Part shown: piece by piece, positions 1-8,700 of the stretch
How the letters are laid out: each line of letters opens with the position of its first letter
Numbering within the stretch: position 1 is the stretch's first letter
Position numbers and translations under genes: made by a program
NCBI RefSeq assembly: GCF_036090055.1
Contig: NZ_CP107970.1
Span: 3,722,501 to 3,786,500 of the forward strand
DNA: 64,000 nt
Direction: 5' to 3'
From: Nocardioides sp. NBC_00368
GTDB lineage: Bacteria; Actinomycetota; Actinomycetes; Propionibacteriales; Nocardioidaceae
The notes under the pieces: generated by a model
The model's database searches: none
Told to the model about the DNA's origin: nothing
What the model saw: only the letters and a program-made list of their open reading frames with translations

Positions 1-1578
1 CGTGGCGTTGCGGGTCTCAGGCGCGAGCGCCGCCCGGAGCCGGGCGTCGGTGGCGACGTCGAGCGCCGAGAAGGAGTCGTCGAAGAGGTAGATGTCAGGA
101 CGACGTACGAGCGCACGGGCGATGGCCAGGCGCTGCCGCTGACCGCCGGAGACGTTGGTGCCGCCCTGGTCGATCTCGGCGTCCAGACCGGTGCCGCCCT
201 CGGGCGCCATCCGCTCCACGAAGTCGCGTGCCTGAGCGACCTCGAGCGCGTGCCAGAGCTCCTCGTCGGTGGCGTCCGGCTTGCCGTGGAGCAGGTTGGA
301 CCGGACGGTGCCGGTGAACAGGAAGGCCTTCTGCGGCACCAGCCCGAGGGAGCTGCGCAGGGTGGCCGGGTCGAGGTCGCGTACGTCGATCCCACCCACC
401 CGGACGACGCCGGCGGTCGCGTCGAAGAGCCGTGGGACGAGGCCCAGCAGGGTCGTCTTGCCGGCGCCGGTGGAGCCGATGATCGCGACGGTCTGCCCGG
501 GCCGGGCCTCGAAGGTGAGGTCGTGGAGGACGGGGTGGTCGGCGCCGGGGTAGGTGAAGCCGGCTCCGACCAGGTCGACGTGGCCGCGACGGGAGATCTC
601 GGTGATGCCGGCGCTCGGCGGGGTCACCGACGTCTCGGTGTCGAGGACCTCGGCGATCCGGTCGGCGCAGACGGCCGCGCGCGGCACCTGCATGAGCATG
701 AAGGTGCCCATCATGATCGACATCAGGATCTGCATCAGGTACTGCAGGAAGGCGGTCAGCGGACCGACCTGCATCACCCCGTTGTCGACCCGGATGCCGC
801 CGAACCAGATCACCGCGACGCTGGCGACGTTGATGACCAGCATCATCAGCGGGAACATCGTCGACATCCAGCGCCCGGCCCGCAGCGCGACGTCGGTGAG
901 CTCGTCGTTGGCCTTCGCGAAGCGCTCGGTCTCCTGGCGCTCGCGCACGAACGCTCGGATCACCCGGATGCCGGTGATCTGCTCGCGCAGGATGCGGTTG
1001 ACCGCGTCGATGCGCTCCTGCACCTTGCGGAAGTTGGGGACCATGCCGCGCACGACCACGGCCATGGAGAGGAGCAGCACCGGAATGACGACCGCGAGCA
1101 GCCAGGCGAGGCCGGCGTCCTCCCGGATGGCCATCACGACACCGCCGACCATCATCATCGGCACCATCACCGCGAGCGTGCAGGTCAGCACGGCGAGCAT
1201 CTGGACCTGCTGGACGTCGTTGGTCGTCCGGGTGATCAGCGAGGGAGCGCCGAAGCGGCCGACCTCGCGGGCACTGAAGGAGCCGACCTTCGCGAAGATC
1301 GCCGCGCGCAGGTCGCGACCGAAGCTCATCGAGCTGCGTGCGGCGAAGTAGACGCTGGCGATCGAGCACAGGATCTGCACCAGGGCCACGCCGAGCATGA
1401 TCGCGCCGATGCGCATGATGTAGCCGGTGTCGCCTTCGGCCACGCCCTGGTCGATGATGTCGGCGTTGAGGCTGGGCAGCAGCATGAAGGCCGAGGTCGA
1501 CAAGAGCTGCAGGATCGCGATGACGACCAGGAATCTCTTGTACGGGAGCAGGTAGTCCCGCAGCAGTCGGAGAAGCAT
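1..1578 (-). CDS. ABC exporter half-transporter (partial, 3' end outside window)
   Basis: Fused membrane and nucleotide-binding ABC exporter subunit; 526 residues are visible and the C-terminus runs off the window. The first ~300 residues carry six hydrophobic segments (ABC_membrane type). The ATPase domain follows, with Walker A GSTGAGKTTLL near residue 369, signature VSGGQRQRLAIARAL near 478 and Walker B IYLFDDSFSALD near 498. The ATG directly abuts the TGA of the TetR gene upstream (no gap), so the two are cotranscribed and the exporter is probably controlled by that repressor. In related TetR-ABC-ABC loci two half-transporters form a heterodimeric drug exporter; a second subunit would lie beyond position 1. 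The D-D pair after Walker B, where most ABC proteins have D-E, suggests this is the degenerate-site subunit. Substrate unknown. Confidence 0.93.
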   Translation of the reverse strand, partial: MLLRLLRDYLLPYKRFLVVIAILQLLSTSAFMLLPSLNADIIDQGVAEGDTGYIMRIGAIMLGVALVQILCSIASVYFAARSSMSFGRDLRAAIFAKVGSFSAREVGRFGAPSLITRTTNDVQQVQMLAVLTCTLAVMVPMMMVGGVVMAIREDAGLAWLLAVVIPVLLLSMAVVVRGMVPNFRKVQERIDAVNRILREQITGIRVIRAFVRERQETERFAKANDELTDVALRAGRWMSTMFPLMMLVINVASVAVIWFGGIRVDNGVMQVGPLTAFLQYLMQILMSIMMGTFMLMQVPRAAVCADRIAEVLDTETSVTPPSAGITEISRRGHVDLVGAGFTYPGADHPVLHDLTFEARPGQTVAIIGSTGAGKTTLLGLVPRLFDATAGVVRVGGIDVRDLDPATLRSSLGLVPQKAFLFTGTVRSNLLHGKPDATDEELWHALEVAQARDFVERMAPEGGTGLDAEIDQGGTNVSGGQRQRLAIARALVRRPDIYLFDDSFSALDVATDARLRAALAPETRNAT

Positions 1579-2238
1579 TCAGGGGGTCTCTCTGGTCAGG
1601 ATGCCTCCGAGCAGCACGTCGATGACGTCCTCGCTGCTCAGTGGCTGGTTCGTTCGGTTCAGACCGGGGAGCCAGGCCCCGATCGTGAGGCTGCGCAGCA
1701 CCAGCGCGGCCTTGCGCGGCGGCAGCCGCAGCTCGTTCGCGTGCGGCTCGAAGACGAGCCGCGTCAGGTTGTCGATGAGGGCCTTGTTGGCCTCGATGAG
1801 GAACTTCGGCGGACCGTGCGGATGACGTACGCCCTCGGGGTCCGCCTCCTCCATCACGGCCGAGCGCACGGCCATCATCACGAGGACACCGCGCTGCGAG
1901 CCGGCGGCCAGCAGGTCGATCACGGCTCGGAGCTTGTCCTCGATGTCGGCCTTGTCCTCGACGACGTCCGCCATGGACTCCCCGGTCCTGTCGGGGTCGA
2001 AGACGTTCTCCGCCACGGCCCGGTAGAGCTCCCGCTTGTCGCGGAAGTGCCGGAAGATCGTGCCCTCGGCGACGCCAGCCGCCTCGGCGATGAGCCGGGT
2101 GGTGGTCGCCGTGCCGTGCTCGATCAGCAGCGTCTCGGTCGCCGCGATGATCGCTGCGCGCCGGTCGGCTGCGGGAATCGGCTTCGCCCGCGTACGTCGT
2201 TCGTCCACGTCTTCGAGAGTAAGTGAGTGAGCACTCAC
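1579..2238 (-). CDS. TetR-family transcriptional repressor
   Basis: 219-residue regulator. Residues ~25-75 form the TetR DNA-binding domain (RAAIIAATETLLIEHG, then TRLIAEAAGVAEGTIFRHF with the helix-turn-helix and the typical F/Y-R-HF). The C-terminal ligand domain is not recognisable to a specific class. The GTG start at 2238 lies inside a strong palindrome (2222-2239), so the true start may instead be the in-frame GTG at about 2208 (VDERRTRAK), which would leave the palindrome as a promoter-proximal operator. The stop codon abuts the ABC exporter ATG, giving a repressor-exporter operon that is probably autoregulated. Confidence 0.9.
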   Translation of the reverse strand: MSAHSLTLEDVDERRTRAKPIPAADRRAAIIAATETLLIEHGTATTTRLIAEAAGVAEGTIFRHFRDKRELYRAVAENVFDPDRTGESMADVVEDKADIEDKLRAVIDLLAAGSQRGVLVMMAVRSAVMEEADPEGVRHPHGPPKFLIEANKALIDNLTRLVFEPHANELRLPPRKAALVLRSLTIGAWLPGLNRTNQPLSSEDVIDVLLGGILTRETP

Positions 2239-2239
2239 T
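2222..2239. promoter_or_regulatory. Probable TetR operator
   Basis: AGTGAGTG-AG-CACTCACT, perfect 8-bp arms with a 2-bp centre, overlapping the upstream start codon of the TetR gene. The TGAGTGA half-sites resemble operators used by many actinobacterial TetR proteins. Position and symmetry make it the likely autoregulatory site; binding is inferred. Confidence 0.6.
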
Positions 2240-2243
2240 CACA

Positions 2244-2258
2244 ACCCAATTATTGGGT
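2244..2258. promoter_or_regulatory. Second inverted repeat in tetR/protease intergenic region
   Basis: ACCCAA-TTA-TTGGGT, 6-bp perfect arms, five bases from the TetR palindrome and on the protease-proximal side. It lies in the only AT-rich stretch of the divergent region, so it may be a core promoter element or an operator. No regulator is assigned. Confidence 0.35.
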
Positions 2259-2387
2259 GAACGGTGGATGTCCAAACCCTGTCCGAGCGGATGCTGACTA
2301 AGGCATGCTGGGCCCACTGTCGGGCCGACAAGGGCCATGACAGCGGTGATCGATGATCTCGACCACCGAATCCGGAATGGAGACAGC

Positions 2388-4097
2388 ATGCGTAGGTTGT
2401 TGACAGGCGCGACCGCGGTCGCGCTGGGGGTCACCGGCGCCCTCGTCATGGCGAACTCGGGAACCGCCACCTCCGACAAGGAGGTCCGCTATGTCGTGGC
2501 ATATGCCGAGGGATCCTCGGCCGCCACTGCCCGTGCCGCGGTGAAGGCCGCCGGGGGCGAGATCGTCTCGGAGAACAGCGCCATCGGTGTCGCGACGGTG
2601 ACCGCAGGCGAGGACTTCGCCGAGGCGGCCAACGCCTCGGGCGCCCTCGTCGGCGCGGCCCAGGACAGGATCGTGGGCGCCAACACCCCCGACGGGGCGA
2701 GCAACGCCCGCAAGCAGGAGGTGTCGAAGGTCGAGACCGAGATCCGCGGCGGCAAGGGCACCGCGCCCAAGACGCCGAAGCCCAAGGGCCCCGGGGAGCC
2801 GCTCTCCGGCCTGCAGTGGGACATGAAGCAGATCCACGCCGCGGACGCCAACAAGACCGAGCGCGGCAAGGGTGTCCGCGTCGGCATCCTGGACACCGGT
2901 GTCGACGGGTCGCACCCCGACATCGCACCCAACTTCGACGCGAACCTGAGCCGCAACTTCACGACCGACATCCCGGTCGACGCCAACGGCGCCAACGTCG
3001 ACGGCCCGTGTGAGGACGAGCCCGACGCCTCCTGCGAGGACGCGGCCGACGTCGATGAGAACGGCCACGGCACCCACGTCGCCTCGACCATCGCCTCGCC
3101 GGTCAACGGCGTCGGCATCACGGGCGTCGCCCCGGAGGCCGACATCGTCAACCTCCGCGCCGGCCAGGACTCCGGCTACTTCTTCCTGCAGCCCTCGGTC
3201 GACGCGCTCACCTACGCCGGCCGCAACGGCATCGACGTGGTCAACATGAGCTACTACGTCGACCCGTGGCTGTTCAACTGCACCAACCACCCGGCCGACT
3301 CCGCCGCAGACCAGGCCGAGCAGGTCACGATCATCACCGCGATGCAGCGTGCCCTCGACTACGCCCGCGCCCGCGGCGTCACCCTGATCGCGGCCGCCGG
3401 CAACCAGGCGATCGACTACACCAAACCGCAGACCGACGCGAGCAGCCCCGACTACGCCAGCGAGCCCGGCGAGGCCGCCTACGTCCGTGACCTGCTCGAC
3501 CCGGAGTCGTGCGTCTCGATGCCCACCGAGGGCAACGGGGTCATCGCGGTCAGCGCCACCGGCCCGTCCGAGCGCAAGTCCTACTACTCCAGCTACGGCA
3601 ACGGCTTCGTCGACGTCGCGGCGCCTGGTGGCGATGGGTACGACACCGCCGACGGCAAGCGCGACTTCGCCGCCAACATCCTGGCCGCCTACCCCTACGA
3701 CCTGGCCGTGGCCGACGGCGCGATCGACCCGGCGACGGGCGAGGTCGTGGTCCCGTGGGCCGTCGCGGACTGCTCCAGCGGCGAGTGCTCCTACTACCAG
3801 TACCTGCAGGGCACCTCGATGGCCTCCCCGCACGCCGCTGGTGTGGCCGCGCTGATCGTCGGCGAGTACGGCAGCCGCGACCGCTCCGGCAAGACCCTCT
3901 CGCCCGCCAAGGTCGAGAAGATCCTGCTCAAGTCGGCCACCGACAAGGCCTGCCCGGTCCCGGCGGACTTCACCTATGTCCGCCACCTGCCCGACGGCTC
4001 GACGCGGACCAGCACGCACACCTGTGAGGGTGGCGACGCGCCGAACGGCTTCTACGGCAGCGGCATCGTCAACGCCGAGGCGGCGGTCAGTCGCTGA
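2388..4097 (+). CDS. Secreted S8 subtilisin-like serine protease
   Basis: 569-residue extracellular protease. I chose ATG 2388 because it follows a GGAGA ribosome site and opens a clean signal peptide (MRRLLTGATAVALGVTG); the upstream ATG at 2337 adds 17 non-signal residues. An inhibitor-I9-like propeptide follows (about residues 30-110). The subtilisin domain has catalytic Asp in GILDTGVDGSHPDI (~169), His in GHGTHVAS (~229), oxyanion Asn in AAAGNQ (~339) and Ser in GTSMASPHAAG (~476). All key residues are present, so it should be active. Cysteine-containing acidic inserts (CEDEPDASCED; CSSGECSYY) suggest disulfides and calcium sites. Monocistronic, ended by the hairpin at 4109-4142. Confidence 0.95.
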   Translation: MRRLLTGATAVALGVTGALVMANSGTATSDKEVRYVVAYAEGSSAATARAAVKAAGGEIVSENSAIGVATVTAGEDFAEAANASGALVGAAQDRIVGANTPDGASNARKQEVSKVETEIRGGKGTAPKTPKPKGPGEPLSGLQWDMKQIHAADANKTERGKGVRVGILDTGVDGSHPDIAPNFDANLSRNFTTDIPVDANGANVDGPCEDEPDASCEDAADVDENGHGTHVASTIASPVNGVGITGVAPEADIVNLRAGQDSGYFFLQPSVDALTYAGRNGIDVVNMSYYVDPWLFNCTNHPADSAADQAEQVTIITAMQRALDYARARGVTLIAAAGNQAIDYTKPQTDASSPDYASEPGEAAYVRDLLDPESCVSMPTEGNGVIAVSATGPSERKSYYSSYGNGFVDVAAPGGDGYDTADGKRDFAANILAAYPYDLAVADGAIDPATGEVVVPWAVADCSSGECSYYQYLQGTSMASPHAAGVAALIVGEYGSRDRSGKTLSPAKVEKILLKSATDKACPVPADFTYVRHLPDGSTRTSTHTCEGGDAPNGFYGSGIVNAEAAVSR

Positions 4098-4108
4098 GTC
4101 ACATCAGC

Positions 4109-4142
4109 CCCAGGAATACCCGGTTGACCGGGTATTCCTGGG
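4109..4142. terminator. Terminator hairpin of the S8 protease gene
   Basis: Perfect 16-bp stem (arms 4109-4124 and 4127-4142) with a minimal loop, 11 bases after the protease stop. No long T tract follows on either strand. Its core CCCGGTTGACCGGG is the exact reverse complement of the core of the next hairpin. Confidence 0.8.
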
Positions 4143-4173
4143 CTTGACGGGCACTGAAACACCCAACAAGTCC

Positions 4174-4201
4174 AGGTTTCCCCGGTCAACCGGGGAAACC
4201 T
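4174..4201. terminator. Terminator hairpin overlapping the GH42 stop codon
   Basis: Perfect 13-bp stem AGGTTTCCCCGGT / ACCGGGGAAACCT (4174-4186 and 4189-4201). On the minus strand it terminates the beta-galactosidase gene; the TAG stop (4202-4200) is the first base pairs of the stem. With 4109-4142 it forms a back-to-back pair between two convergent genes. Confidence 0.75.
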
Positions 4202-6200
4202 ACCCCTCGCGGATGACCGCGACCTGACCCGCACGGACCACGTGCGGCCCGCCCTCGTTGCCGGAGAGCAGGTCGGTGCCCCGGACGGGGACGATGACCG
4301 CTTCGTGGGTGTGGTTGATGACGAAGACGTACGTCCCCTGCTCACCCACCCGACGGATCGCCTCGACGCCCTCGGGGAGTCCCCCGACGACCGGCTTGGT
4401 CGTGGTGAGGACCTGGTTGGCCAGGGTGTCGAGCGACTCGGGGGTGAGCTCGGTGCCGACGTACCAGGCCGTGCCCTTGCCGACCCGGCGCCGGGTGACG
4501 GCCGGGTCGCCGGCGCAGTCGCCGGTGGCGTACGCAGCCACCACATCGGCCCCGACAGCGCGACCTCGCTCGCTCCAGATCGTGCCGGAGCCGTAGGCGG
4601 TCAGCGGGATCTCGTCGCCCTGGGGAAGCGGGCAGAACTCCTCGATCCGCACCCCGAGGAGATCGGACAGACCGCCCGGGTAGCCGCCCAGCCGGATGTG
4701 GTCGTGCTCGTCGACGATGCCGGAGAAGTAGGTGGCGACCAGGGTGCCGCCGGCCTCGACGAAGGCGGTGAACCGCGCGATGGTCTCGTCGGAGAGCAGG
4801 TACTGCACCGGCAGCACCACCACCTCGTAGCCGTCGAGCGGGTCGGCGACCCCGACGATGTCGACACCGAGATTCCGCGTCCAGCAGGCCTTGTGCCAGG
4901 CCCGCGCGGTCGCCATCGGATCGACGTCGACCGACGGGTGCGAGTCGAAGGTCGCCGCCCACCAGGACTCCCAGTCGAAGCAGATCGCGACGCCTGCCTG
5001 TGCGACCCGGGTGCCGGCGACCTCCGCGATCGCGGAGAGATCCGCCCCGAGGCGTACGACGTCTCGCCACAGGCGGCTCTCGGTGCCGGCGTGCGGAACC
5101 ATCGCGGAGTGGAACTTCTCCGCACCACCGCGCGAGGCACGCCACTGGAAGAACAGCGCGCCGTCGGCTCCGCGCGCGACGTGCTGGAAGGAGTTGCGGC
5201 GCATCTCGCCGGTGGTCTTGGCGATGTTGCGCGGCTGCCAGTTGACCGCGGACGTGGAGTGCTCCATCAGCAGCCACGGCTCACCGTGGGCCCAGGAGCG
5301 GGTCAGGTCGGCCGTCATCGCGAGCTGCTGGGTGCGGTCGTCGTCCTCGGCGATGAGGTAGTGGTCGTTGGAGACGAGGTCGCCGACGTCGACCCAGCTG
5401 CGGTAGTCGAGCGACTTGCGGAACCCCATGAAGTTGGTGGTCAGGGGCTTGTCGGAGTGCGCCCGCACCGCCGCCGCCTCCACCCGGTAGAGGTCGCGGA
5501 TCTCGTCGGAGCAGAACCGCCACCAGTCGAGCTGCTGGCCGGGGTTGGCGAAGTTGCCGTAGGAGACCTGTCGTGGCGGACCGATCTTCTCCCAGCCGGT
5601 GTAGTGCTGGCTCCAGAAGGCCGTCGCCCAGGCCTCGTTGAGCTTCTCGATCGTGCCGTAGCGGTCCTGCAGCCAGTGCCGGAAGGCCACCGCGCTGGCG
5701 TCGCAGAAACAGTGGTCGTTGTGGCAGCCGTACTCGTTGTTGACGTGCCACATCACGACCGCCGGATGCTCGTCGTAGCGCTTGACCAGCTCGGTGATGA
5801 GCGCCGTAGCGGCCTCGCGATAGCCGGTCGAGGAGGGGCAGTACGCCTGGCGGGCACCGAACGCGCGCGGGTTGCCGATCTGGTCGACGAGCGTGGCCTC
5901 CGGGTGGCGCTCGAGGAACCACGGCGGCGGGCTCGCGGTCGCAGTCGCCAGGTCCACGGCGATCCCACCCGCGTGGAGCTTGTCGAGCACCCGGTCGAGC
6001 CAGCCGAAGTCGTACCTCCCCGGCTCGGGCTCCAGCAGTGCCCAGGAGAAGATCCCCACGCTGACCAGGTTGACCCCGGCCTCCTGCATGAGGCGTACGT
6101 CCTCGTCCCAGACCTCCTCGGGCCACTGCTCCGGGTTGTAGTCGGCGCCGTAGGCGATCCGGCCACCCAGCGCTCGGGTGACCCGCTCCATCCCCGTCAT
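4200..6200 (-). CDS. GH42 family beta-galactosidase
   Basis: 666-residue glycoside hydrolase, family-typical length, cytoplasmic (no signal peptide). Begins ALGGRIAYGADYNPEQWP, the usual GH42 N-terminus. The acid/base Glu is in HVNNEYG (~155) and the nucleophile Glu in LLMEHSTSAVNWQPRN (~312). The CHNDHCFCD cysteine cluster matches the zinc-binding cluster of this family. Trimerisation and C-terminal beta domains follow. It releases galactose from beta-galactosides or galacto-oligosaccharides and plant cell-wall fragments. The ATG (6200) overlaps the pdxH stop as ATGA, so translation is coupled to pdxH. A second in-frame ATG (MERVTRA) lies nine bases inside. Confidence 0.93.
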   Translation of the reverse strand: MTGMERVTRALGGRIAYGADYNPEQWPEEVWDEDVRLMQEAGVNLVSVGIFSWALLEPEPGRYDFGWLDRVLDKLHAGGIAVDLATATASPPPWFLERHPEATLVDQIGNPRAFGARQAYCPSSTGYREAATALITELVKRYDEHPAVVMWHVNNEYGCHNDHCFCDASAVAFRHWLQDRYGTIEKLNEAWATAFWSQHYTGWEKIGPPRQVSYGNFANPGQQLDWWRFCSDEIRDLYRVEAAAVRAHSDKPLTTNFMGFRKSLDYRSWVDVGDLVSNDHYLIAEDDDRTQQLAMTADLTRSWAHGEPWLLMEHSTSAVNWQPRNIAKTTGEMRRNSFQHVARGADGALFFQWRASRGGAEKFHSAMVPHAGTESRLWRDVVRLGADLSAIAEVAGTRVAQAGVAICFDWESWWAATFDSHPSVDVDPMATARAWHKACWTRNLGVDIVGVADPLDGYEVVVLPVQYLLSDETIARFTAFVEAGGTLVATYFSGIVDEHDHIRLGGYPGGLSDLLGVRIEEFCPLPQGDEIPLTAYGSGTIWSERGRAVGADVVAAYATGDCAGDPAVTRRRVGKGTAWYVGTELTPESLDTLANQVLTTTKPVVGGLPEGVEAIRRVGEQGTYVFVINHTHEAVIVPVRGTDLLSGNEGGPHVVRAGQVAVIREG

Positions 6201-6844
6201 GGAGCCAGCCTCTCCGTGCGCCACTTGTCGCCCTCGCGGCGGTAGACGAGCCGGTCGTGCATCCGCCCCGGCCGCCCCTGCCAGAACTCCACGGTCTCGG
6301 GCTCGACCCGGTAGCCGCCCCACTCCTCCGGCACCGGGACCGGCTGTCCCTCGAACTGCGCCTCGATCCGCTCGTATGCCGCCGCCAGCTCCTCGCGCCC
6401 GGTCACGACCCGGCTCTGGTGGGAGGCGTGGGCGCCGAGCTGGGAGCCGCGCGGACGCTGGGAGAAGTAGGCCTCGACGTCTTCCGTCGAGAGCTGGTGG
6501 GCGACGCCGTCGATGCGTACCTGACGCTCCAGCGGGTGCCACGGGAAGAGCACCGCGCAGCGCGGGTTGTGCGCGAGGTCGGAGCCCTTCCGGGAGGCGG
6601 TGTTGGTGAAGAAGGTGAAGCCCTCGGTCGAGAAACCCTTCAGCAGCACCGTCCGCGACGAGGGCGCGCCGTCCGCCGAGACGGTCGAGACCACCATCGC
6701 GTTGGGCTCGACGATGCCCGCGTCACGAGCCTCGGCGTACCACCTCTCGAACTGTTGGAACGGGTCCGCCGCGAGGTCGTCCTCGGTCAGACCGTCGCGG
6801 GTGTAAGACTCACGCGCGGCCGCCAGCTCAGCTGAGAGATCCAT
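6197..6844 (-). CDS. pdxH: Pyridoxamine 5'-phosphate oxidase
   Basis: 215-residue FMN enzyme that oxidises pyridoxine/pyridoxamine 5'-phosphate to pyridoxal 5'-phosphate in the salvage pathway. Full family length: N-terminal helix, split-barrel core with SRTVLLKGFSTEGFTFFTN, the RQVRIDG strand, SHQS in the substrate loop, and the conserved C-terminal dimerisation block ending WRTERLAP. ATG 6844. The stop overlaps the beta-galactosidase start by four bases, an odd pairing that looks positional rather than functional. Confidence 0.96.
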   Translation of the reverse strand: MDLSAELAAARESYTRDGLTEDDLAADPFQQFERWYAEARDAGIVEPNAMVVSTVSADGAPSSRTVLLKGFSTEGFTFFTNTASRKGSDLAHNPRCAVLFPWHPLERQVRIDGVAHQLSTEDVEAYFSQRPRGSQLGAHASHQSRVVTGREELAAAYERIEAQFEGQPVPVPEEWGGYRVEPETVEFWQGRPGRMHDRLVYRREGDKWRTERLAP

Positions 6845-6899
6845 GGTCTCAACCTACGACGTCGGGAGTCACCGGCGTCGGGGACTCAACTCATACGGA

Positions 6900-7403
6900 T
6901 CAGCCCATGAAGCCCTTCACCTGGGTGCCCGACTCGTCGAGCTTGTCGCCCAGCTGCTCCAGCGCCGACCCGACCTTCGCGAGGAGCTCTGCGATCGTCT
7001 CGAGCGAGCCGGAGAGATCGTCGAGCGCCGAGCCGGCCCCGCCGATCTCCTTCGCCGCGCTGGCGATCGACTTGGCCGGACCGTCGGCCATCGGCACCCG
7101 GCCGAGCCCCTCGGCGACGTCGGCGAGGCGGTCGACGCCCTTGGAGATCGCCGTGGAGATCCCGCCCAGCGAGGTGGCGACGTCGCCGAGCGCGTCCTTG
7201 ACGCCACCGGTGCCGTCCCCGACCAGCACGGCGCCGGCCTCACGGGCGCGCCCGCCGGCCGCCTCGAGTCCCTCGCCGAAGGAGTCGAACAGCTGCGGCA
7301 GCCGCTCGAGTGCCGCCAGCACGTCCTTGTTCTCGGTGATCAGCTTGATCACCTTGTCGATGTCCTTGGCGTTGAGACCACCGACGAGCTTCCCCAGGTC
7401 CAT
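6900..7403 (-). CDS. Hypothetical helical protein
   Basis: 167 residues, no family recognised. After MDLGKLVGGLNAKDIDKVIKL the protein is a series of amphipathic heptad-like helices rich in Gly, Ala, Leu and Ser (GGVKDALGDVATSLGGIST, LSGSLETIAELLAKVGSALE). There is no signal peptide or membrane segment. The pattern suits a coiled-coil or helical-bundle protein, superficially like apolipoprotein/ESX-type helices, but I cannot place it. The ATG at 7403 has no clear ribosome site. It diverges from citA, whose start is 105 bp away, and lies 55 bp upstream of pdxH on the same strand. Confidence 0.7.
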   Translation of the reverse strand: MDLGKLVGGLNAKDIDKVIKLITENKDVLAALERLPQLFDSFGEGLEAAGGRAREAGAVLVGDGTGGVKDALGDVATSLGGISTAISKGVDRLADVAEGLGRVPMADGPAKSIASAAKEIGGAGSALDDLSGSLETIAELLAKVGSALEQLGDKLDESGTQVKGFMG

Positions 7404-7508
7404 GGTGGCGACACTAGCGCCGGACCCCCTACCACGACCGCGCCCCACGCCCGGGTCGGAGCCAGGATGCGGCACAATGCCCATGACAACAGAGGAACGG
7501 AGAAGGTA

Positions 7509-8612
7509 GTGAGCCAGGTACAGCACGGCCTCGAGGGCGTCGTGGCCTTCGAGACCGAGATCGCGGAGCCCGACAAAGAGGGTTCGGCCCTTCGCTACCG
7601 CGGGGTCGACATCGAAGACATCGTCGGGCGGGTCCCGTTCGAGAACGTCTGGGGTCTGCTGATCGACGGCTCGTACGGGCCCGGCCTGCCGCCCGCCGAG
7701 GCCTACAACCTGCCGGTGCACACCGGCGACGTGCGCGTCGACGTCCAGGCCGCCATTCCGATGCTCGCACCCGCCTTCGGGTTCGGGCAGACCTACGACA
7801 TCTCCGACGAGCAGGCCCGCGAGGACCTCGCGCGTGTGGCCGTCATGGTCCTGTCGTACGCCGGCCAGTCCGCTCGCTCCATCCACCTCCCGGTGGTGCC
7901 GCAGCGCGAGGTCGACAAGGGCAGCACTCTCGCCGAGAAGTTCCTGATCCGCTGGCGCGGCGAGGCCGACCCGGCCCACGCGCACGCCATCGACGCCTAC
8001 TGGTCCTCGGCCGCCGAGCACGGCATGAACGCCTCCACCTTCACCGCCCGGGTGATCACCTCCACCGGCGCCGACGTCGCCGCGGCCTTCTCCGGAGCCA
8101 TCGGCGCGATGAGCGGCCCGCTGCACGGCGGCGCGCCCTCCCGCGTACTCGGCATGATCGAGGACGTCGAGAAGTCCGGCGACGCGGCCTCCTACGTCAA
8201 GGGGCTCCTGGACTCGGGTGAGCGGCTGATGGGCTTCGGCCACCGCGTCTACCGCGCCGAGGACCCGCGTGCGCGCGTGCTTCGTCGCACCGCCCGCGAG
8301 CTGAACGCACCTCGCTACGAGGTCGCCGAGGCGCTGGAGAAGGCGGCACTGGAAGAGCTTCGTGCGCGCCGCCCCGACCGCGTCCTGGAGACCAACGTCG
8401 AGTTCTGGGCCGCCATCGTCCTCGACTTCGCCGAGATCCCGGCCAACATGTTCACCTCGATGTTCACCTGCGCCCGCACCGGTGGCTGGTCGGCCCACAT
8501 CCTGGAGCAGAAGAAGACCGGCCGGCTCATCCGGCCTTCGGCCATCTACACCGGTCCGGCCCCTCGCCCCGCCGACGCGGTCGAGGGCTGGAACCCCGAG
8601 TGGGGGAAGTGA
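7509..8612 (+). CDS. citA: Citrate synthase (CitA type)
   Basis: 367-residue type I citrate synthase: condenses oxaloacetate with acetyl-CoA to enter the TCA or methylcitrate cycle. GTG 7509 is preceded by GGAGAAGG. Conserved blocks: LRYRGVDIEDIVG, catalytic His in GPLHGGAPS (~207) and GFGHRVY (~245). The third catalytic position, usually Asp in N-x-D-F, reads NVEFWAA here (Glu ~298); the mycobacterial CitA branch, as I recall it, has the same change, so this is probably a family trait rather than inactivation. Ends in WNPEWGK. Monocistronic with a perfect 40-bp palindromic terminator. Confidence 0.94.
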   Translation: MSQVQHGLEGVVAFETEIAEPDKEGSALRYRGVDIEDIVGRVPFENVWGLLIDGSYGPGLPPAEAYNLPVHTGDVRVDVQAAIPMLAPAFGFGQTYDISDEQAREDLARVAVMVLSYAGQSARSIHLPVVPQREVDKGSTLAEKFLIRWRGEADPAHAHAIDAYWSSAAEHGMNASTFTARVITSTGADVAAAFSGAIGAMSGPLHGGAPSRVLGMIEDVEKSGDAASYVKGLLDSGERLMGFGHRVYRAEDPRARVLRRTARELNAPRYEVAEALEKAALEELRARRPDRVLETNVEFWAAIVLDFAEIPANMFTSMFTCARTGGWSAHILEQKKTGRLIRPSAIYTGPAPRPADAVEGWNPEWGK

Positions 8613-8630
8613 CCGCACGCTGACGCCATG

Positions 8631-8670
8631 ACGCAGGAACCGACCGGCTCGAGCCGGTCGGTTCCTGCGT
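8631..8670. terminator. Bidirectional terminator between citA and GNAT gene
   Basis: Perfect 40-bp palindrome: arms 8631-8650 and 8651-8670 are exact reverse complements, centred on CTCGAG. It lies between the convergent citA (stop 8612) and acetyltransferase (stop 8701) and can serve both strands. Confidence 0.85.
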
Positions 8671-8700
8671 TGTCGGGTCGGTTGTGGATCGGGTGCGGGG

